Source of the DNA: an uncultured Clostridium sp.
GTDB lineage: Bacteria > Bacillota > Clostridia > TANB77 > CAG-465
Length of the DNA: 36,187 bases
Direction: 5' to 3'
NCBI GenBank assembly: GCA_905204915.1
Contig: CAJLBR010000010.1
Coordinates: 1 to 36,187, forward strand
The notes under the pieces were generated by a model. That model saw only the letters and a list, made by a program, of their open reading frames with translations. It ran no database searches and was not told the DNA's origin. This document shows positions 13,915-22,520 of this stretch, in pieces. The position numbers were made by a program, and so were the translations under genes. How positions within the stretch are numbered: the stretch's first letter is position 1; the number at the start of each line of letters is the position of its first letter.

Positions 13915-15063
13915 TTATTTTATTGGTTTGTAAAGGTTAGATACTTTATAACTATTATTTATATACATTGTTCTTCCGTTTTTTAACTCCAAGCTCTTTT
14001 TATATATTTCCATAAATATAATAGGAATAATAGAAATAATTGATACTATTAGCCATTGATTAAATGTTAATGATACTAGTCCAAATATTTCAGCAACAGG
14101 AGCAATTAATACAACTAAAATTTGTAATAATGATCCTAATATAAATGCACCTAATAAGTATTTATTTTGAAGTAGTTTTTTATTTAATATAGAAGTGTCT
14201 GATTTTAAATTAAAACTATGTATAAGTTCAAGTAGTCCTAAAGATAAAAATGCCATTGTTCTGCCAACTTCTAAACTATATTTAGCACCAATATTGAATG
14301 CTACTAAAGTAAGAATACCAATCATTGATCCTTCTATAAAAATGTTTTTCCATAATCCTCCAGAGAAAAGTCCCTCTTTAGGTTTCTTAGGCTTTTTGCA
14401 CATTATAGAATCATCTTCTGGTTCTAATCCAAGTGCTATTGCTGGAAGAGAATCAGTTACTAAATTAATCCATAAAAGTTGTATAGCAAGTAGAGGAGAC
14501 TTAAGGCCTAAAATTAGTCCAACAAATATTGTAACTATTTCTCCAATGTTAGTAGCAAGTAAAAAGTGTACAGCCTTTTTTATATTATCATATATATGTC
14601 TACCTTCTTTTACAGCCTTTACAATTGTTACAAAATTATCGTCAATTAGTACCATATCTGATGCATTTTTTGCAACATCAGTACCATTTAGTCCCATAGC
14701 AACACCTATGTCAGCACCTTTTAGTGCAGGAGCATCATTTACACCATCACCAGTCATTGCTACTATATTTCCATTTGCTTTAAATGCTTTTACTATCTTA
14801 ACTTTGTGCTCAGGTGATACTCTAGCAAAGACAGAGTATTTCATTATATCTTTATTAAATTGCTTTTCATCTAGTCTATCTAGTTCTTCGCCAGTAATAG
14901 CATATTCACCTGGATTTAGTATTCCTAAATCTTCGGCTATTTTTTTAGCTGTTAATATATGGTCCCCGGTAATCATTACGGTTTTTATACCAGCCTTTTT
15001 ACAACTTTTAATTGCCTCTTTAACACCTTCTCTTGGTGGATCTATCATACAGAAAAATCCCAC
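13915..15063 (-). CDS. C-terminal fragment of the cation ATPase (382 aa)
   Basis: An open segment beginning at GTG 15063 holds DPPREG, VMITGDHILTAKKIA, AMTGDGVNDAPALKGADIGVAMG and the C-terminal transmembrane helices with the ion-site sequence LLWINLVTDSLPAIALG. The GTG has no ribosome-binding site before it, so separate translation is unlikely; conserved sequence continues in frame upstream of it to the TAA at 15186. Confidence 0.75.
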   Translation of the reverse strand: MGFFCMIDPPREGVKEAIKSCKKAGIKTVMITGDHILTAKKIAEDLGILNPGEYAITGEELDRLDEKQFNKDIMKYSVFARVSPEHKVKIVKAFKANGNIVAMTGDGVNDAPALKGADIGVAMGLNGTDVAKNASDMVLIDDNFVTIVKAVKEGRHIYDNIKKAVHFLLATNIGEIVTIFVGLILGLKSPLLAIQLLWINLVTDSLPAIALGLEPEDDSIMCKKPKKPKEGLFSGGLWKNIFIEGSMIGILTLVAFNIGAKYSLEVGRTMAFLSLGLLELIHSFNLKSDTSILNKKLLQNKYLLGAFILGSLLQILVVLIAPVAEIFGLVSLTFNQWLIVSIISIIPIIFMEIYKKSLELKNGRTMYINNSYKVSNLYKPIK

Positions 15064-15183
15064 AAATGTTAAATTATCTTCAATTAAATTAGATGATATT
15101 TTAGATGGAAGATAATCTAAGTCTTTGTATGATATAGCAAGTACTCTTAGAGCTTCACTGGCATTTTTTTCGTTAGCTTTGTT

Positions 15184-16605
15184 TTACATAGATTTTGTAA
15201 AGCTATCCATTTCTTTACAATTACCATTTTCGTAGTATTTAGAACATCTATTTAATAGTCTGTCAGGAGCTCCTTTTGTAATTACTCTGTATTTTCCGTT
15301 AGCTAATTTATGAATAGTACTCATAAGTTTTCTTGTCGATTCAAATGGAATTTCATTTACTCTAGGCATAGATTTTTCTAAGTTATTTTTGATTATATTA
15401 TTATCAAGTGCTATATTTACAATTGCATTTTCAGTGGGTTCACCAATTAAGTTATACTTTGTGCTATTTTTTTCAACTTCAGTATCCGTACAAAGGCAGC
15501 CAAGTTCTAACATAAATTCCAAATCTCTATTACTTGCACTTGCATATTCTTTTGATGAAGTATTTAGCATTTTTACAACTTTCATTTTATTTTGAGTGAG
15601 TGTTCCGGTTTTATCTGAACAAATAACAGAACTACTGCCAAGTGTTTCAACTGCTGGAAGTTTTCTTATAATTGCATTGTTCTTAGCCATTTTTGTAACT
15701 CCAATAGATAACATTATTGTAACTATTACTGGTAATCCTTCTGGAATAGCTGCTACTGCTAGCCCAACAGATGTCATAAACATTTCCATAATAGATATTT
15801 TTTTAACAATTCCTATTACAAATATTAGCAAACATATAATAAGAGATGCTATACCAAGTTTTTTTCCTACATCTGCTAGCTTTTTTTGAAGAGGAGTATC
15901 TTCTGATTTGTCTTGAATAATCATTTTGGCAATTTTTCCAACTTTTGTATTCATTCCGGTATCTGTTACTACGGCCTCACCATGTCCATTTGTTACCATG
16001 GTAGAAGAGAAGACTAGATTTATTTTATCACCAGTTGGAACATTACTATTTAATATTACGTCTGCATTCTTAAGTACAGGTACAGTTTCACCCGTAAGTG
16101 ACGATTCTTCTACTTTTAAATTAAAACTTGAAATTAATCTTGCATCAGCAGGTACTAAATTTCCTGCTTCTAACATGATAATATCTCCAGGTACTAGATT
16201 ATTACTGCTAATAATCATTGTTTTTGAATTTCTTTTTACCTTTGCATTTGGACTTGAAAGTTTGCTTAAAGCTTCAAGAGATTTTTCTGCTTTATTTTCT
16301 TGTATAAGTCCCATTATTGCATTAAATATAACAATTGCTACAATTATTATTGAATCTAAATAATCACCGCTTTTTTCAATATTAGCCATGATTGCAGATA
16401 TAACAGCGGCAATAAGAAGGGTTATAATCATGAAGTCCTTGAACTGATTGATAAATTTTATAAAAATTCCTTCTTTTTTCTGTTTTGCAAGTTCATTTTT
16501 ACCATACTTCTTTTCACGACTTGCAGCTTCTTCATCAGTTAATCCATGCTCTATATCTGTAGCTAATTTTTCTTCTACCTTTTTATAAGATAGCGTACAC
16601 CACAT
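15184..16605 (-). CDS. N-terminal fragment of the cation ATPase (473 aa)
   Basis: Contains the N-terminal cytoplasmic segment, transmembrane helices 1-4, the actuator loop with T171-G172-E173 (SLTGETVPV), the Pro-Glu metal helix (VAAIPEGLPVIVTIML), the phosphorylation motif D331KTGTLT and the first part of the nucleotide-binding domain including KGAPDRLL. It would end at SFTKSM. Lacking the hinge and helices 5-10 it cannot pump on its own. Confidence 0.8.
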   Translation of the reverse strand: MWCTLSYKKVEEKLATDIEHGLTDEEAASREKKYGKNELAKQKKEGIFIKFINQFKDFMIITLLIAAVISAIMANIEKSGDYLDSIIIVAIVIFNAIMGLIQENKAEKSLEALSKLSSPNAKVKRNSKTMIISSNNLVPGDIIMLEAGNLVPADARLISSFNLKVEESSLTGETVPVLKNADVILNSNVPTGDKINLVFSSTMVTNGHGEAVVTDTGMNTKVGKIAKMIIQDKSEDTPLQKKLADVGKKLGIASLIICLLIFVIGIVKKISIMEMFMTSVGLAVAAIPEGLPVIVTIMLSIGVTKMAKNNAIIRKLPAVETLGSSSVICSDKTGTLTQNKMKVVKMLNTSSKEYASASNRDLEFMLELGCLCTDTEVEKNSTKYNLIGEPTENAIVNIALDNNIIKNNLEKSMPRVNEIPFESTRKLMSTIHKLANGKYRVITKGAPDRLLNRCSKYYENGNCKEMDSFTKSM

Positions 16606-16698
16606 AAAAATCACTCCTTTGTACAAGTTATATTTGATTCTATGAGACAAATAATATAATTATTACTTTTTTAATAATATTTAATAATAAATTTTTAA

Positions 16699-16727
16699 TT
16701 GACTTTGTAATAGTTATGATGTATAAT
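16699..16727 (+). promoter_or_regulatory. Promoter of the metal exporter-fur operon
   Basis: TTGACT (16699-16704), 17-bp spacer, TATAAT (16722-16727). Confidence 0.85.
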
Positions 16728-16728
16728 T

Positions 16729-16749
16729 AAATGCAAATGATTTGCATTT
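16729..16749 (+). promoter_or_regulatory. Fur-family operator, perfect 10-1-10 inverted repeat
   Basis: AAATGCAAAT-G-ATTTGCATTT, starting 1 base after the -10 and covering the transcription start. The core TGCAAAT-G-ATTTGCA has the 7-1-7 form of Fur/Zur/PerR boxes. The operon encodes a Fur-family protein, so autorepression is the simplest reading. Confidence 0.8.
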
Positions 16750-16765
16750 AGGAGGATGTTTTTTT

Positions 16766-17629
16766 ATGTTTGGTGAAATAATATTAGATACTCTTATTGA
16801 TTCTATAAAATTATTACCATTTTTGTTTTTCTCATATTTACTAATTGAATATATAGAGCATAAGGCTTCAGAAAAGATAAGAGGAGCATTAGCAAGCTCT
16901 GGAAAATATGGTGCTTTAGCAGGAGCACTTTTAGGATCAATACCACAATGTGGGTTTTCAGTTACTGCAGCTAATCTATATTCAGGTAGAGTTATATCTA
17001 TCGGTACTTTAGTTGCTGTTTTTTTAGCAACGTCAGATGAAGCAATCCCAGTTCTTATATCAAATCCACAAAGTGTATCTAAAATACTACCAATTATATT
17101 AATAAAAATGGTAATTGGAATTATATTTGGATTTTTGATCGACTTATTATTTAGAAGAAAAATTAATAAAAAAGAACATGATAAAAAAGAAGATGAACAC
17201 ATGCATGGTGTATGTGACAACTGTGATTGTGAACATGGAATATTAAAATCAACTTTACATCACACTGTTAACGTATTTTTGTTTATCCTAGTAGTTGCAT
17301 TTTTACTTAATTTAATAATTACTTTAATAGGCGAGGAGAATCTATCAAAAGTACTTCTTAATGGTACTATATTCCAACCATTACTTGCGGGAATAATTGG
17401 ACTTATTCCAAATTGTGCATCTTCAGTTGTTTTGACACAGTTATATATTGAAGGAAGTATTAGCTTTGGATCTATAATTGCTGGGCTAAGTGCAGGTTCT
17501 GGACTTGGACTTGTAGTTTTATTTAAAGAAAATAAGGATATTAAAGAAAACTTCAAGATAATGGGTGGAGTTTATTTAATTGGTGTTACTGTTGGTATTA
17601 TATTTGATCTATTAGGTGTGGTGATTTAA
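16766..17629 (+). CDS. Putative heavy-metal (Mn/As-type) exporter, ArsP_2-like permease
   Basis: A 287-residue polytopic membrane protein with two similar halves: GSIPQCGFSV at 57-66 and GLIPNCASSVV near 212-222. The repeated G-x-IP-x-C motif within helices marks the ArsP_2-type family (predicted ten-helix metal exporters; some are named putative manganese transporters). The loop between halves (about 138-158) is rich in His, Asp, Glu and Cys (HMHGVCDNCDCEHG), a likely metal-binding segment. Start ATG 16766 follows TTAGGAGGATG; an in-frame ATG at 16742 lies inside the operator and promoter-proximal leader. It is followed after one base by a Fur-family regulator, and the operator makes metal-controlled expression likely. 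Which metal is moved is not known. Confidence 0.82.
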   Translation: MFGEIILDTLIDSIKLLPFLFFSYLLIEYIEHKASEKIRGALASSGKYGALAGALLGSIPQCGFSVTAANLYSGRVISIGTLVAVFLATSDEAIPVLISNPQSVSKILPIILIKMVIGIIFGFLIDLLFRRKINKKEHDKKEDEHMHGVCDNCDCEHGILKSTLHHTVNVFLFILVVAFLLNLIITLIGEENLSKVLLNGTIFQPLLAGIIGLIPNCASSVVLTQLYIEGSISFGSIIAGLSAGSGLGLVVLFKENKDIKENFKIMGGVYLIGVTVGIIFDLLGVVI

Positions 17630-17630
17630 T

Positions 17631-18041
17631 ATGACAAGAAATAGTAGCAAAAAATGCAGAGTAATAGCATTGCTTAATGCAACAAAAAATCCTATGACAG
17701 CAGAAGAAATATATATAGTAGTATCTAAAGAAAATGACATAAATTTATCTACAGTATATAGAATATTAAAAAGGTTGGAAGTAGAAGGAATAGTTCAAAA
17801 GACATTAAATGATGATAGAAAGTACTATTATAATTTAATACATAATTCTCATGAACATTATATTATGTGCACGAAATGTCACAAAGTAGAATATCTTGAT
17901 GCATGTCCATTAAACGAAATTTTAGAAAATGTATCAAAATCTGGAGACTTTGAAATAATTTCACATTCTGTAAAAATCGAGGGAATATGTAAAAAATGTA
18001 AAAATGATATTAAAAATAAGCAAGGAAACAATACCTATTAG
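17631..18041 (+). CDS. Fur-family metal-responsive repressor
   Basis: A 136-residue Fur/Zur/PerR-type regulator. Residues 1-68 form the winged helix, with the recognition-helix region NLSTVYRILKRLEVEGIV. The sensing/dimer domain has H74-E-H76 and the structural zinc cysteines C80-x-x-C83 and C120-x-x-C123. Missing is the His/Asp-rich N-terminal site of some PerR proteins, so Zur- or Fur-like sensing is as likely as peroxide sensing. It is the second gene of the exporter operon (one base apart, with GGTGAT overlapping the end of the first gene) and probably binds the 10-1-10 palindrome at the operon promoter. Because the partner is an exporter, it could respond to excess rather than shortage of metal. 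Confidence 0.9.
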   Translation: MTRNSSKKCRVIALLNATKNPMTAEEIYIVVSKENDINLSTVYRILKRLEVEGIVQKTLNDDRKYYYNLIHNSHEHYIMCTKCHKVEYLDACPLNEILENVSKSGDFEIISHSVKIEGICKKCKNDIKNKQGNNTY

Positions 18042-18054
18042 GTTCCTTGCTTTT
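18018..18054 (+). terminator. Terminator of the exporter-fur operon
   Basis: AAGCAAGGAA / TTCCTTGCTT, 15-base loop that can itself close as CCTATTAGG, then TT. The 5' arm is inside the end of the fur gene. Confidence 0.82.
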
Positions 18055-18055
18055 C

Positions 18056-18084
18056 TTTACTTTTAATTTACTATGTGATAGAAT
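18056..18084 (+). promoter_or_regulatory. Promoter of recD2
   Basis: TTTACT (18056-18061), 17-bp spacer, TAGAAT (18079-18084) preceded by TGTGA. Confidence 0.7.
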
Positions 18085-18115
18085 ATAAACAATTGTTTAA
18101 GGAAAAAGTGATGAT

Positions 18116-20299
18116 ATGAAAATAGAGGGAAAAGTTTCAACCATAATTTTTAGAAACGAAACAAATGGTTGGACAGTTTTTTTGTTAAAATTGGATAAAG
18201 ATTATATAACATGTGTTGGAGAAACAGAAAATTTAGAAGTAGAAGATGCTATAGAATTAGATGGTGAATATATAACTCATAAAGTATATGGAGAACAATT
18301 TAAGTTTGATACATATAAAAAAGTTATGCCAAGAAGTAATGAAGCTCTAATAGATTACATTGCTTCCAATGTAAGAGGAGTTGGAAAAAAGACTGCTGAG
18401 CGAATTGTAAATGAATTTGGAGAAAAAACTGTAGATGTAATACGTTATAATAAGGAAAAATTACAAGGAATCAAGGGACTTAGTGATGAAAAAATAAATG
18501 ATATGTCTTATTTTTTTAATGAAGAATGGGATAAGTGGAATGCTATTGAGTATTTAAGTGATTTTTCAATTTCTGTGGTAAGGGCAGGAAAAATATATAA
18601 GGCTCTTGGAAAAGATACTATTGATATAGTAAAAGAAAATCCATACAGTTTACTTAAGTTTGTTAATAATTTAGATTTTAAAGTAGTTGATAATATTGGG
18701 AAAAAGCAAGGGATATCTCTAAATGACGAAGCAAGATTAGATGCTGGTGTTTTATATGCTTTAACCAAAACCACAGAGTTTGGTCATACATGTATAGAAT
18801 ACGACGAACTTTTAAATAATGCAGCTAAGTTATTAGAAGTAAGTAAAGAGGAAATTGAAAATACTATTGTAAGACTTTCTATGTCAGAAAAAGTATTTTT
18901 GGAGGAAATAAATGATAGTACATTTATATTTAGAAGAAGTTTTTATATAGCCGAACAAAATATAGCAAATAGAATAATTGAACAAACTGTATTAGACAAA
19001 AAGCCTAAAAACTATAGTACACATATTGAAAAAGTTAGTGAGAAAAACTCTTTAGTATTGTCAGAGGAACAAATAAGTGCAATTAATACTGCACTAAACA
19101 GTTCTATATCTATTATTACTGGTGGCCCTGGTACTGGTAAAACAACAATTATAAAATGCATAATTGATATAATCGAGGATATTGGAAAAGAATATGTGCT
19201 ATGTGCTCCTACAGGAAGAGCAGCTAAAAGAATTACAGAAACCACTAAAAAGGAAGCAAAAACGTTACATAGATTATTAGAAATTACCAAGGTAAATGAT
19301 GATGATTTTGATTCTTTTTTAGATACACAAGTCAAGATGGTAGACGCTGATTTTATAATAGTTGATGAGGCGTCTATGATAGACATAATGATGATGAATA
19401 ATTTACTAAAGGCTATAAACGATAATACTAGAATAATATTTGTTGGCGATGTAAATCAGTTGCCATCAGTTGGCCCGGGAAATGTGTTAAAAGATATAAT
19501 AGATTCTAATACAGTAAAGACGACATATTTAAGTGAAATATATAGGCAAAGTTCAAAAAGCGACATTATATTAAATGCTCATAGAGTAAATAATGGTAAT
19601 TATCCTGAATTTAAAAATAAAGATACTGATTGTTTCTTTATTAATACGACTTCAGTAGAAGATACAAAAACAGAAATAGAATCACTACTAAGTTATAGAT
19701 TGGAATCTTTTGCTGATATTGATAAGTTAAAGGATCTTCAAATACTAACTCCAATGAAGAAAACTGAACTGGGGGCAATCGAATTAAACAAACTTGCACA
19801 AGATATTTTAAATCCAAAATCAAGTAATAAGAAAGAAAAAGAGTTTGCATCTAAAACTTTTAGAGTTGGTGATAAAGTAATGCAAATAGTAAACAATTAT
19901 GATAAAAGAACAACAGTTGATGGTATTGGTTTTGAAGGTGTATATAATGGCGATATTGGCTATATAATTGACATTGATTTTGAAACAGAGGAAATGCTTG
20001 TTAAATTTGATGATGATAGGGTGGTAGCATATGAATTTGATGAACTTGAACAGTTAGAGCACGCATATGCAGTTACAATTCATAAATCACAAGGAAGTGA
20101 GTTTGATTACGTAATATTACCACTGTTTATAGGATATAAAAAATTGTTCACTAGAAATTTACTCTATACAGCAATAACTAGAGCAAAAAAGATGTTAATT
20201 GTAGTTGGAAGCAAAAAAATAATGAACTTTATGGTAGATAACATTGAAGAAAAAAGAAGGAAAACAGGACTTAAGGAAAAACTTTTAAAATTACTATGA
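18116..20299 (+). CDS. recD2: ATP-dependent 5'-3' DNA helicase RecD2
   Basis: A 727-residue superfamily 1B helicase acting in DNA repair and replication-fork maintenance without RecBC. The N-terminal region has an OB-like strand set (MKIEGKVSTIIF) and helix-hairpin-helix elements (NVRGVGKKTAERIVNEFG), diagnostic of RecD2 against RecD. The helicase motor has Walker A GGPGTGKT (336-343), Walker B VDEASM (D417-E418), VGDVNQLPSVGPGNVL, the Arg of EIYRQ, and C-terminal motifs TIHKSQGSEFDYVILPL and NLLYTAITRAKKML. It ends in TGA, showing that TGA is a stop in this organism. Transcribed from its own promoter; the KAP NTPase gene follows 57 bases later. Confidence 0.96.
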   Translation: MKIEGKVSTIIFRNETNGWTVFLLKLDKDYITCVGETENLEVEDAIELDGEYITHKVYGEQFKFDTYKKVMPRSNEALIDYIASNVRGVGKKTAERIVNEFGEKTVDVIRYNKEKLQGIKGLSDEKINDMSYFFNEEWDKWNAIEYLSDFSISVVRAGKIYKALGKDTIDIVKENPYSLLKFVNNLDFKVVDNIGKKQGISLNDEARLDAGVLYALTKTTEFGHTCIEYDELLNNAAKLLEVSKEEIENTIVRLSMSEKVFLEEINDSTFIFRRSFYIAEQNIANRIIEQTVLDKKPKNYSTHIEKVSEKNSLVLSEEQISAINTALNSSISIITGGPGTGKTTIIKCIIDIIEDIGKEYVLCAPTGRAAKRITETTKKEAKTLHRLLEITKVNDDDFDSFLDTQVKMVDADFIIVDEASMIDIMMMNNLLKAINDNTRIIFVGDVNQLPSVGPGNVLKDIIDSNTVKTTYLSEIYRQSSKSDIILNAHRVNNGNYPEFKNKDTDCFFINTTSVEDTKTEIESLLSYRLESFADIDKLKDLQILTPMKKTELGAIELNKLAQDILNPKSSNKKEKEFASKTFRVGDKVMQIVNNYDKRTTVDGIGFEGVYNGDIGYIIDIDFETEEMLVKFDDDRVVAYEFDELEQLEHAYAVTIHKSQGSEFDYVILPLFIGYKKLFTRNLLYTAITRAKKMLIVVGSKKIMNFMVDNIEEKRRKTGLKEKLLKLL

Positions 20300-20356
20300 C
20301 AAATTTCTTTAATTTTTTTACTTTATATGTTAAAATGGAAAAAAAGAGGTGGAAAT

Positions 20357-22357
20357 ATGGAAGAACTAATTGAATGCATATGTGATTATGTAAGAAAGCC
20401 ATATACGGATTATGCCATTATGATAAATGGTGAATGGGGTAGCGGTAAGACTTACTTTTGGAATAATAAATTAAGAAATAGATTAGAATCAATATCTGTA
20501 AACGGGAAAAATTACAAGACTATATACATGTCTTTATATGGAATAAATAGTCTAGAGGAAATAAGTAAAAAGATATTTATTGAAACAAATCCTATGATTA
20601 GTAAATCTTTAAAGAAGTTTGTTGATAACAGACATGGTAATTCTATACCAGAGTATGTAAAAACTGGGCTTGATATGGCTAATCTTTTTGGAAATATGAG
20701 TTATAATACTGATAAACTTGACTTTTCAAAATTATTTGCTATTGATGATAAAATTCTATGTTTTGATGACTTGGAAAGAGCAAATGTTGATGTAATTGAT
20801 ATTTTAGGATATATAAATAATTTTGTTGAACATGATGGAATAAAAACAATACTTATTTGTAATGAAAAAGAGCTGGCTACTAAATTTAAAAATACAAATA
20901 AGGAATTTAAAACTTTTATAGCTTCTTATATACTTGATAAAGAGGGAAATTTAGTTACTAAGGAAGAGAAAAAATTAGGTGGAGATAAAACAACTTCCAA
21001 ATCTAAACCTTTAGTAAACTTATTAGAAGACAAAATATCTTCAATTTTTGATACAGCAAATGATTATGAAAGAATAAAAGAAAAACTTATAGGTGAAACT
21101 TTTGAATATGTTCCTGAATATGCTTACATACTTAGTGGTATGATAATGAAATACGCATATAACGAGGAATTAACCGACTTTTATAAAAGAAACACACATC
21201 TTATAATATCTACATTTAAAAAGTCTAATACTAGAAATTTGAGAATATTAAAGCATTCATTAAATGACTTTGAAAAAATATTTAATGAGGTAAAGTATAA
21301 TTATCCAGATACTCCAGTTCAATTATTAAAAAATATGCTTATATTTACTATTGCTGTTTCATTTGAAATAAAGGCTGGAAATATTAGTAAAGAAAAGCTA
21401 AAGGCAATAGATAGTAACGAAGAGTATGATTCAATTATTTTTACATCAAAAATATTAAATGAAAATAATCAATTTTATTTAAGAGAATTTGATAATAAAT
21501 ATTTCTTTAATATGTCATCAGGGTATAGATTCTTTAAATTTATAGAAATATATATAAGAACTAGATTTTTCGATGAAAAAGTATTTAAAGAAAATATGGA
21601 AGAGGCTTTGACTGCTCCAGAAAAGAAGGAAAAAGAAGAAAAAGCTCTTAAATATAAAACTATATTAAGTGGTGAATATTTTAAACTTTCTGATACCGAT
21701 TTTGATATTTTGTGGAAGCAAGTTTTGGATGAAGTTAAAGAAGGAAAAGTTGCATTTAAAGAGCATGTAAAATTGTACGCTATTTTTAAATCATTAATAA
21801 ATATGGGACTTATTGAAATAGATGGAAATGATTTAAAACAAAAATTTATTTTAGGTATGCAAATTTCTTCTCTTAATAGTTCTAACCTTGAGGAAGATAA
21901 GATTGATTTTGATATTGATTTTAATTCTTCAGAAAAAGATATTGAGGAAATAAAACAAGAATATATTAGAATCAAAGAAACAACTATTCAAGAACTAGCA
22001 ACAACTAAAGCAGAAAAATTATTCAAGCTAATACCAAGTGACATTCAAGAATTTTACAGATTGATATTATCAGAATTTAGTACATTACCTGTTTTTTCAA
22101 GGTACGATATGGATGATTTATATGATAAATTAGATCTAACACAAAATTATGATTTATACAACATTGTGAATATGCTTCAAGAAAGATATAAAGATAATAA
22201 AGATCTATTTGTATTAGAATATAAAAATTTAAAACGTTTATCTGATATAATAATTCTTAATAATAATACAAAGAATAAAACTATGAAGCAAGTTCTTCTT
22301 ATGAACATTTCAAAAGCTATTACTGATTTATCGCATAAGTATAATGTAAGAAAATAG
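20357..22357 (+). CDS. KAP-family P-loop NTPase
   Basis: A 666-residue soluble protein. Walker A is GEWGSGKT at 25-32, and Walker B is KILCFDDLER (D137-D138), the DDLER form typical of KAP NTPases (a STAND-related group that includes the phage-exclusion protein PifA). No transmembrane helices interrupt the ATPase domain, unlike animal KAP proteins. Residues about 250-666 are helical and hold no domain I recognise, with a highly charged segment near 420-440 (EKKEKEEKALK). Start ATG 20357 follows AGAGGTGG; an upstream in-frame ATG at 20327 has no ribosome-binding site. It stands between housekeeping genes with no defence partner next to it. Phage defence by NTP-driven assembly is plausible but unproven. 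Confidence 0.82.
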   Translation: MEELIECICDYVRKPYTDYAIMINGEWGSGKTYFWNNKLRNRLESISVNGKNYKTIYMSLYGINSLEEISKKIFIETNPMISKSLKKFVDNRHGNSIPEYVKTGLDMANLFGNMSYNTDKLDFSKLFAIDDKILCFDDLERANVDVIDILGYINNFVEHDGIKTILICNEKELATKFKNTNKEFKTFIASYILDKEGNLVTKEEKKLGGDKTTSKSKPLVNLLEDKISSIFDTANDYERIKEKLIGETFEYVPEYAYILSGMIMKYAYNEELTDFYKRNTHLIISTFKKSNTRNLRILKHSLNDFEKIFNEVKYNYPDTPVQLLKNMLIFTIAVSFEIKAGNISKEKLKAIDSNEEYDSIIFTSKILNENNQFYLREFDNKYFFNMSSGYRFFKFIEIYIRTRFFDEKVFKENMEEALTAPEKKEKEEKALKYKTILSGEYFKLSDTDFDILWKQVLDEVKEGKVAFKEHVKLYAIFKSLINMGLIEIDGNDLKQKFILGMQISSLNSSNLEEDKIDFDIDFNSSEKDIEEIKQEYIRIKETTIQELATTKAEKLFKLIPSDIQEFYRLILSEFSTLPVFSRYDMDDLYDKLDLTQNYDLYNIVNMLQERYKDNKDLFVLEYKNLKRLSDIIILNNNTKNKTMKQVLLMNISKAITDLSHKYNVRK

Positions 22358-22388
22358 ACTTTTATTTTAAAAAGCAACTCTCTTAGTG

Positions 22389-22417
22389 TTGACAAATATT
22401 AGTAAAAAATATATAAT
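22389..22417 (+). promoter_or_regulatory. Promoter of spoVT
   Basis: TTGACA (22389-22394), 17-bp spacer, TATAAT (22412-22417): full sigma-A consensus. A second -10-like TATAAT occurs near 22469. Confidence 0.85.
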
Positions 22418-22454
22418 TAACATATAACGTTTGAAATCAAACATAATATGTTAA
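22417..22454 (+). promoter_or_regulatory. 38-bp dyad at the spoVT transcription start
   Basis: Outer arms TTAACATAT / ATATGTTAA and inner arms GTTTGA-AA-TCAAAC share one centre of symmetry (22435.5) with only two mismatched positions between them. It begins at the last base of the -10. It could be an operator for a dimer/tetramer (perhaps SpoVT itself, an AbrB-fold protein) or a 5' mRNA hairpin. Confidence 0.6.
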
Positions 22455-22520
22455 TTAATAAAAATATGTATAATATTTGTTTAATAAAACATAATAATAC
22501 TAGTAACTTAGGAGGTAAAT

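Larger units (their letters stand above)
13915..16605 (-). pseudogene. Calcium-type P-type ATPase interrupted by an in-frame TAA
   Basis: A P2-type (SERCA/PMCA-like) cation-transporting ATPase of 896 sense codons, the usual family length, with one TAA at 15186-15184 (codon 474). Reading straight through the stop gives uninterrupted ATPase sequence (NKANEKNASEALRVLAISYK then FVGFFCMIDPPREG), so there is no frameshift or deletion. The stop lies in the nucleotide-binding domain, after the phosphorylation site D331 and before the TGD and GDGVNDAP motifs. Such pumps export Ca2+ or related cations with ATP. Start ATG 16605 follows AAAGGAGTGATTTTT. The gene is either freshly inactivated or the stop is a sequencing error or strain polymorphism. 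Confidence 0.85.

Noticed and set aside
14195..15115. 306-codon plus-strand frame opposite the ATPase
   Set aside because: Serine/isoleucine-rich antisense shadow of the P-type ATPase; no ribosome-binding site or recognisable domain.
15184..15186. Recoding of the ATPase stop as selenocysteine or pyrrolysine, or a mycoplasma-type code
   Set aside because: The codon is TAA, not TGA or TAG, and TGA ends recD2 normally.
13915..16605. Frameshift as the cause of the split ATPase
   Set aside because: Both halves are in the same frame and conserved sequence continues across the TAA; it is a single nonsense codon.
20327..20356. Upstream ATG of the KAP NTPase
   Set aside because: It has no ribosome-binding site, whereas AGAGGTGG precedes the ATG at 20357 and the conserved frame begins there.
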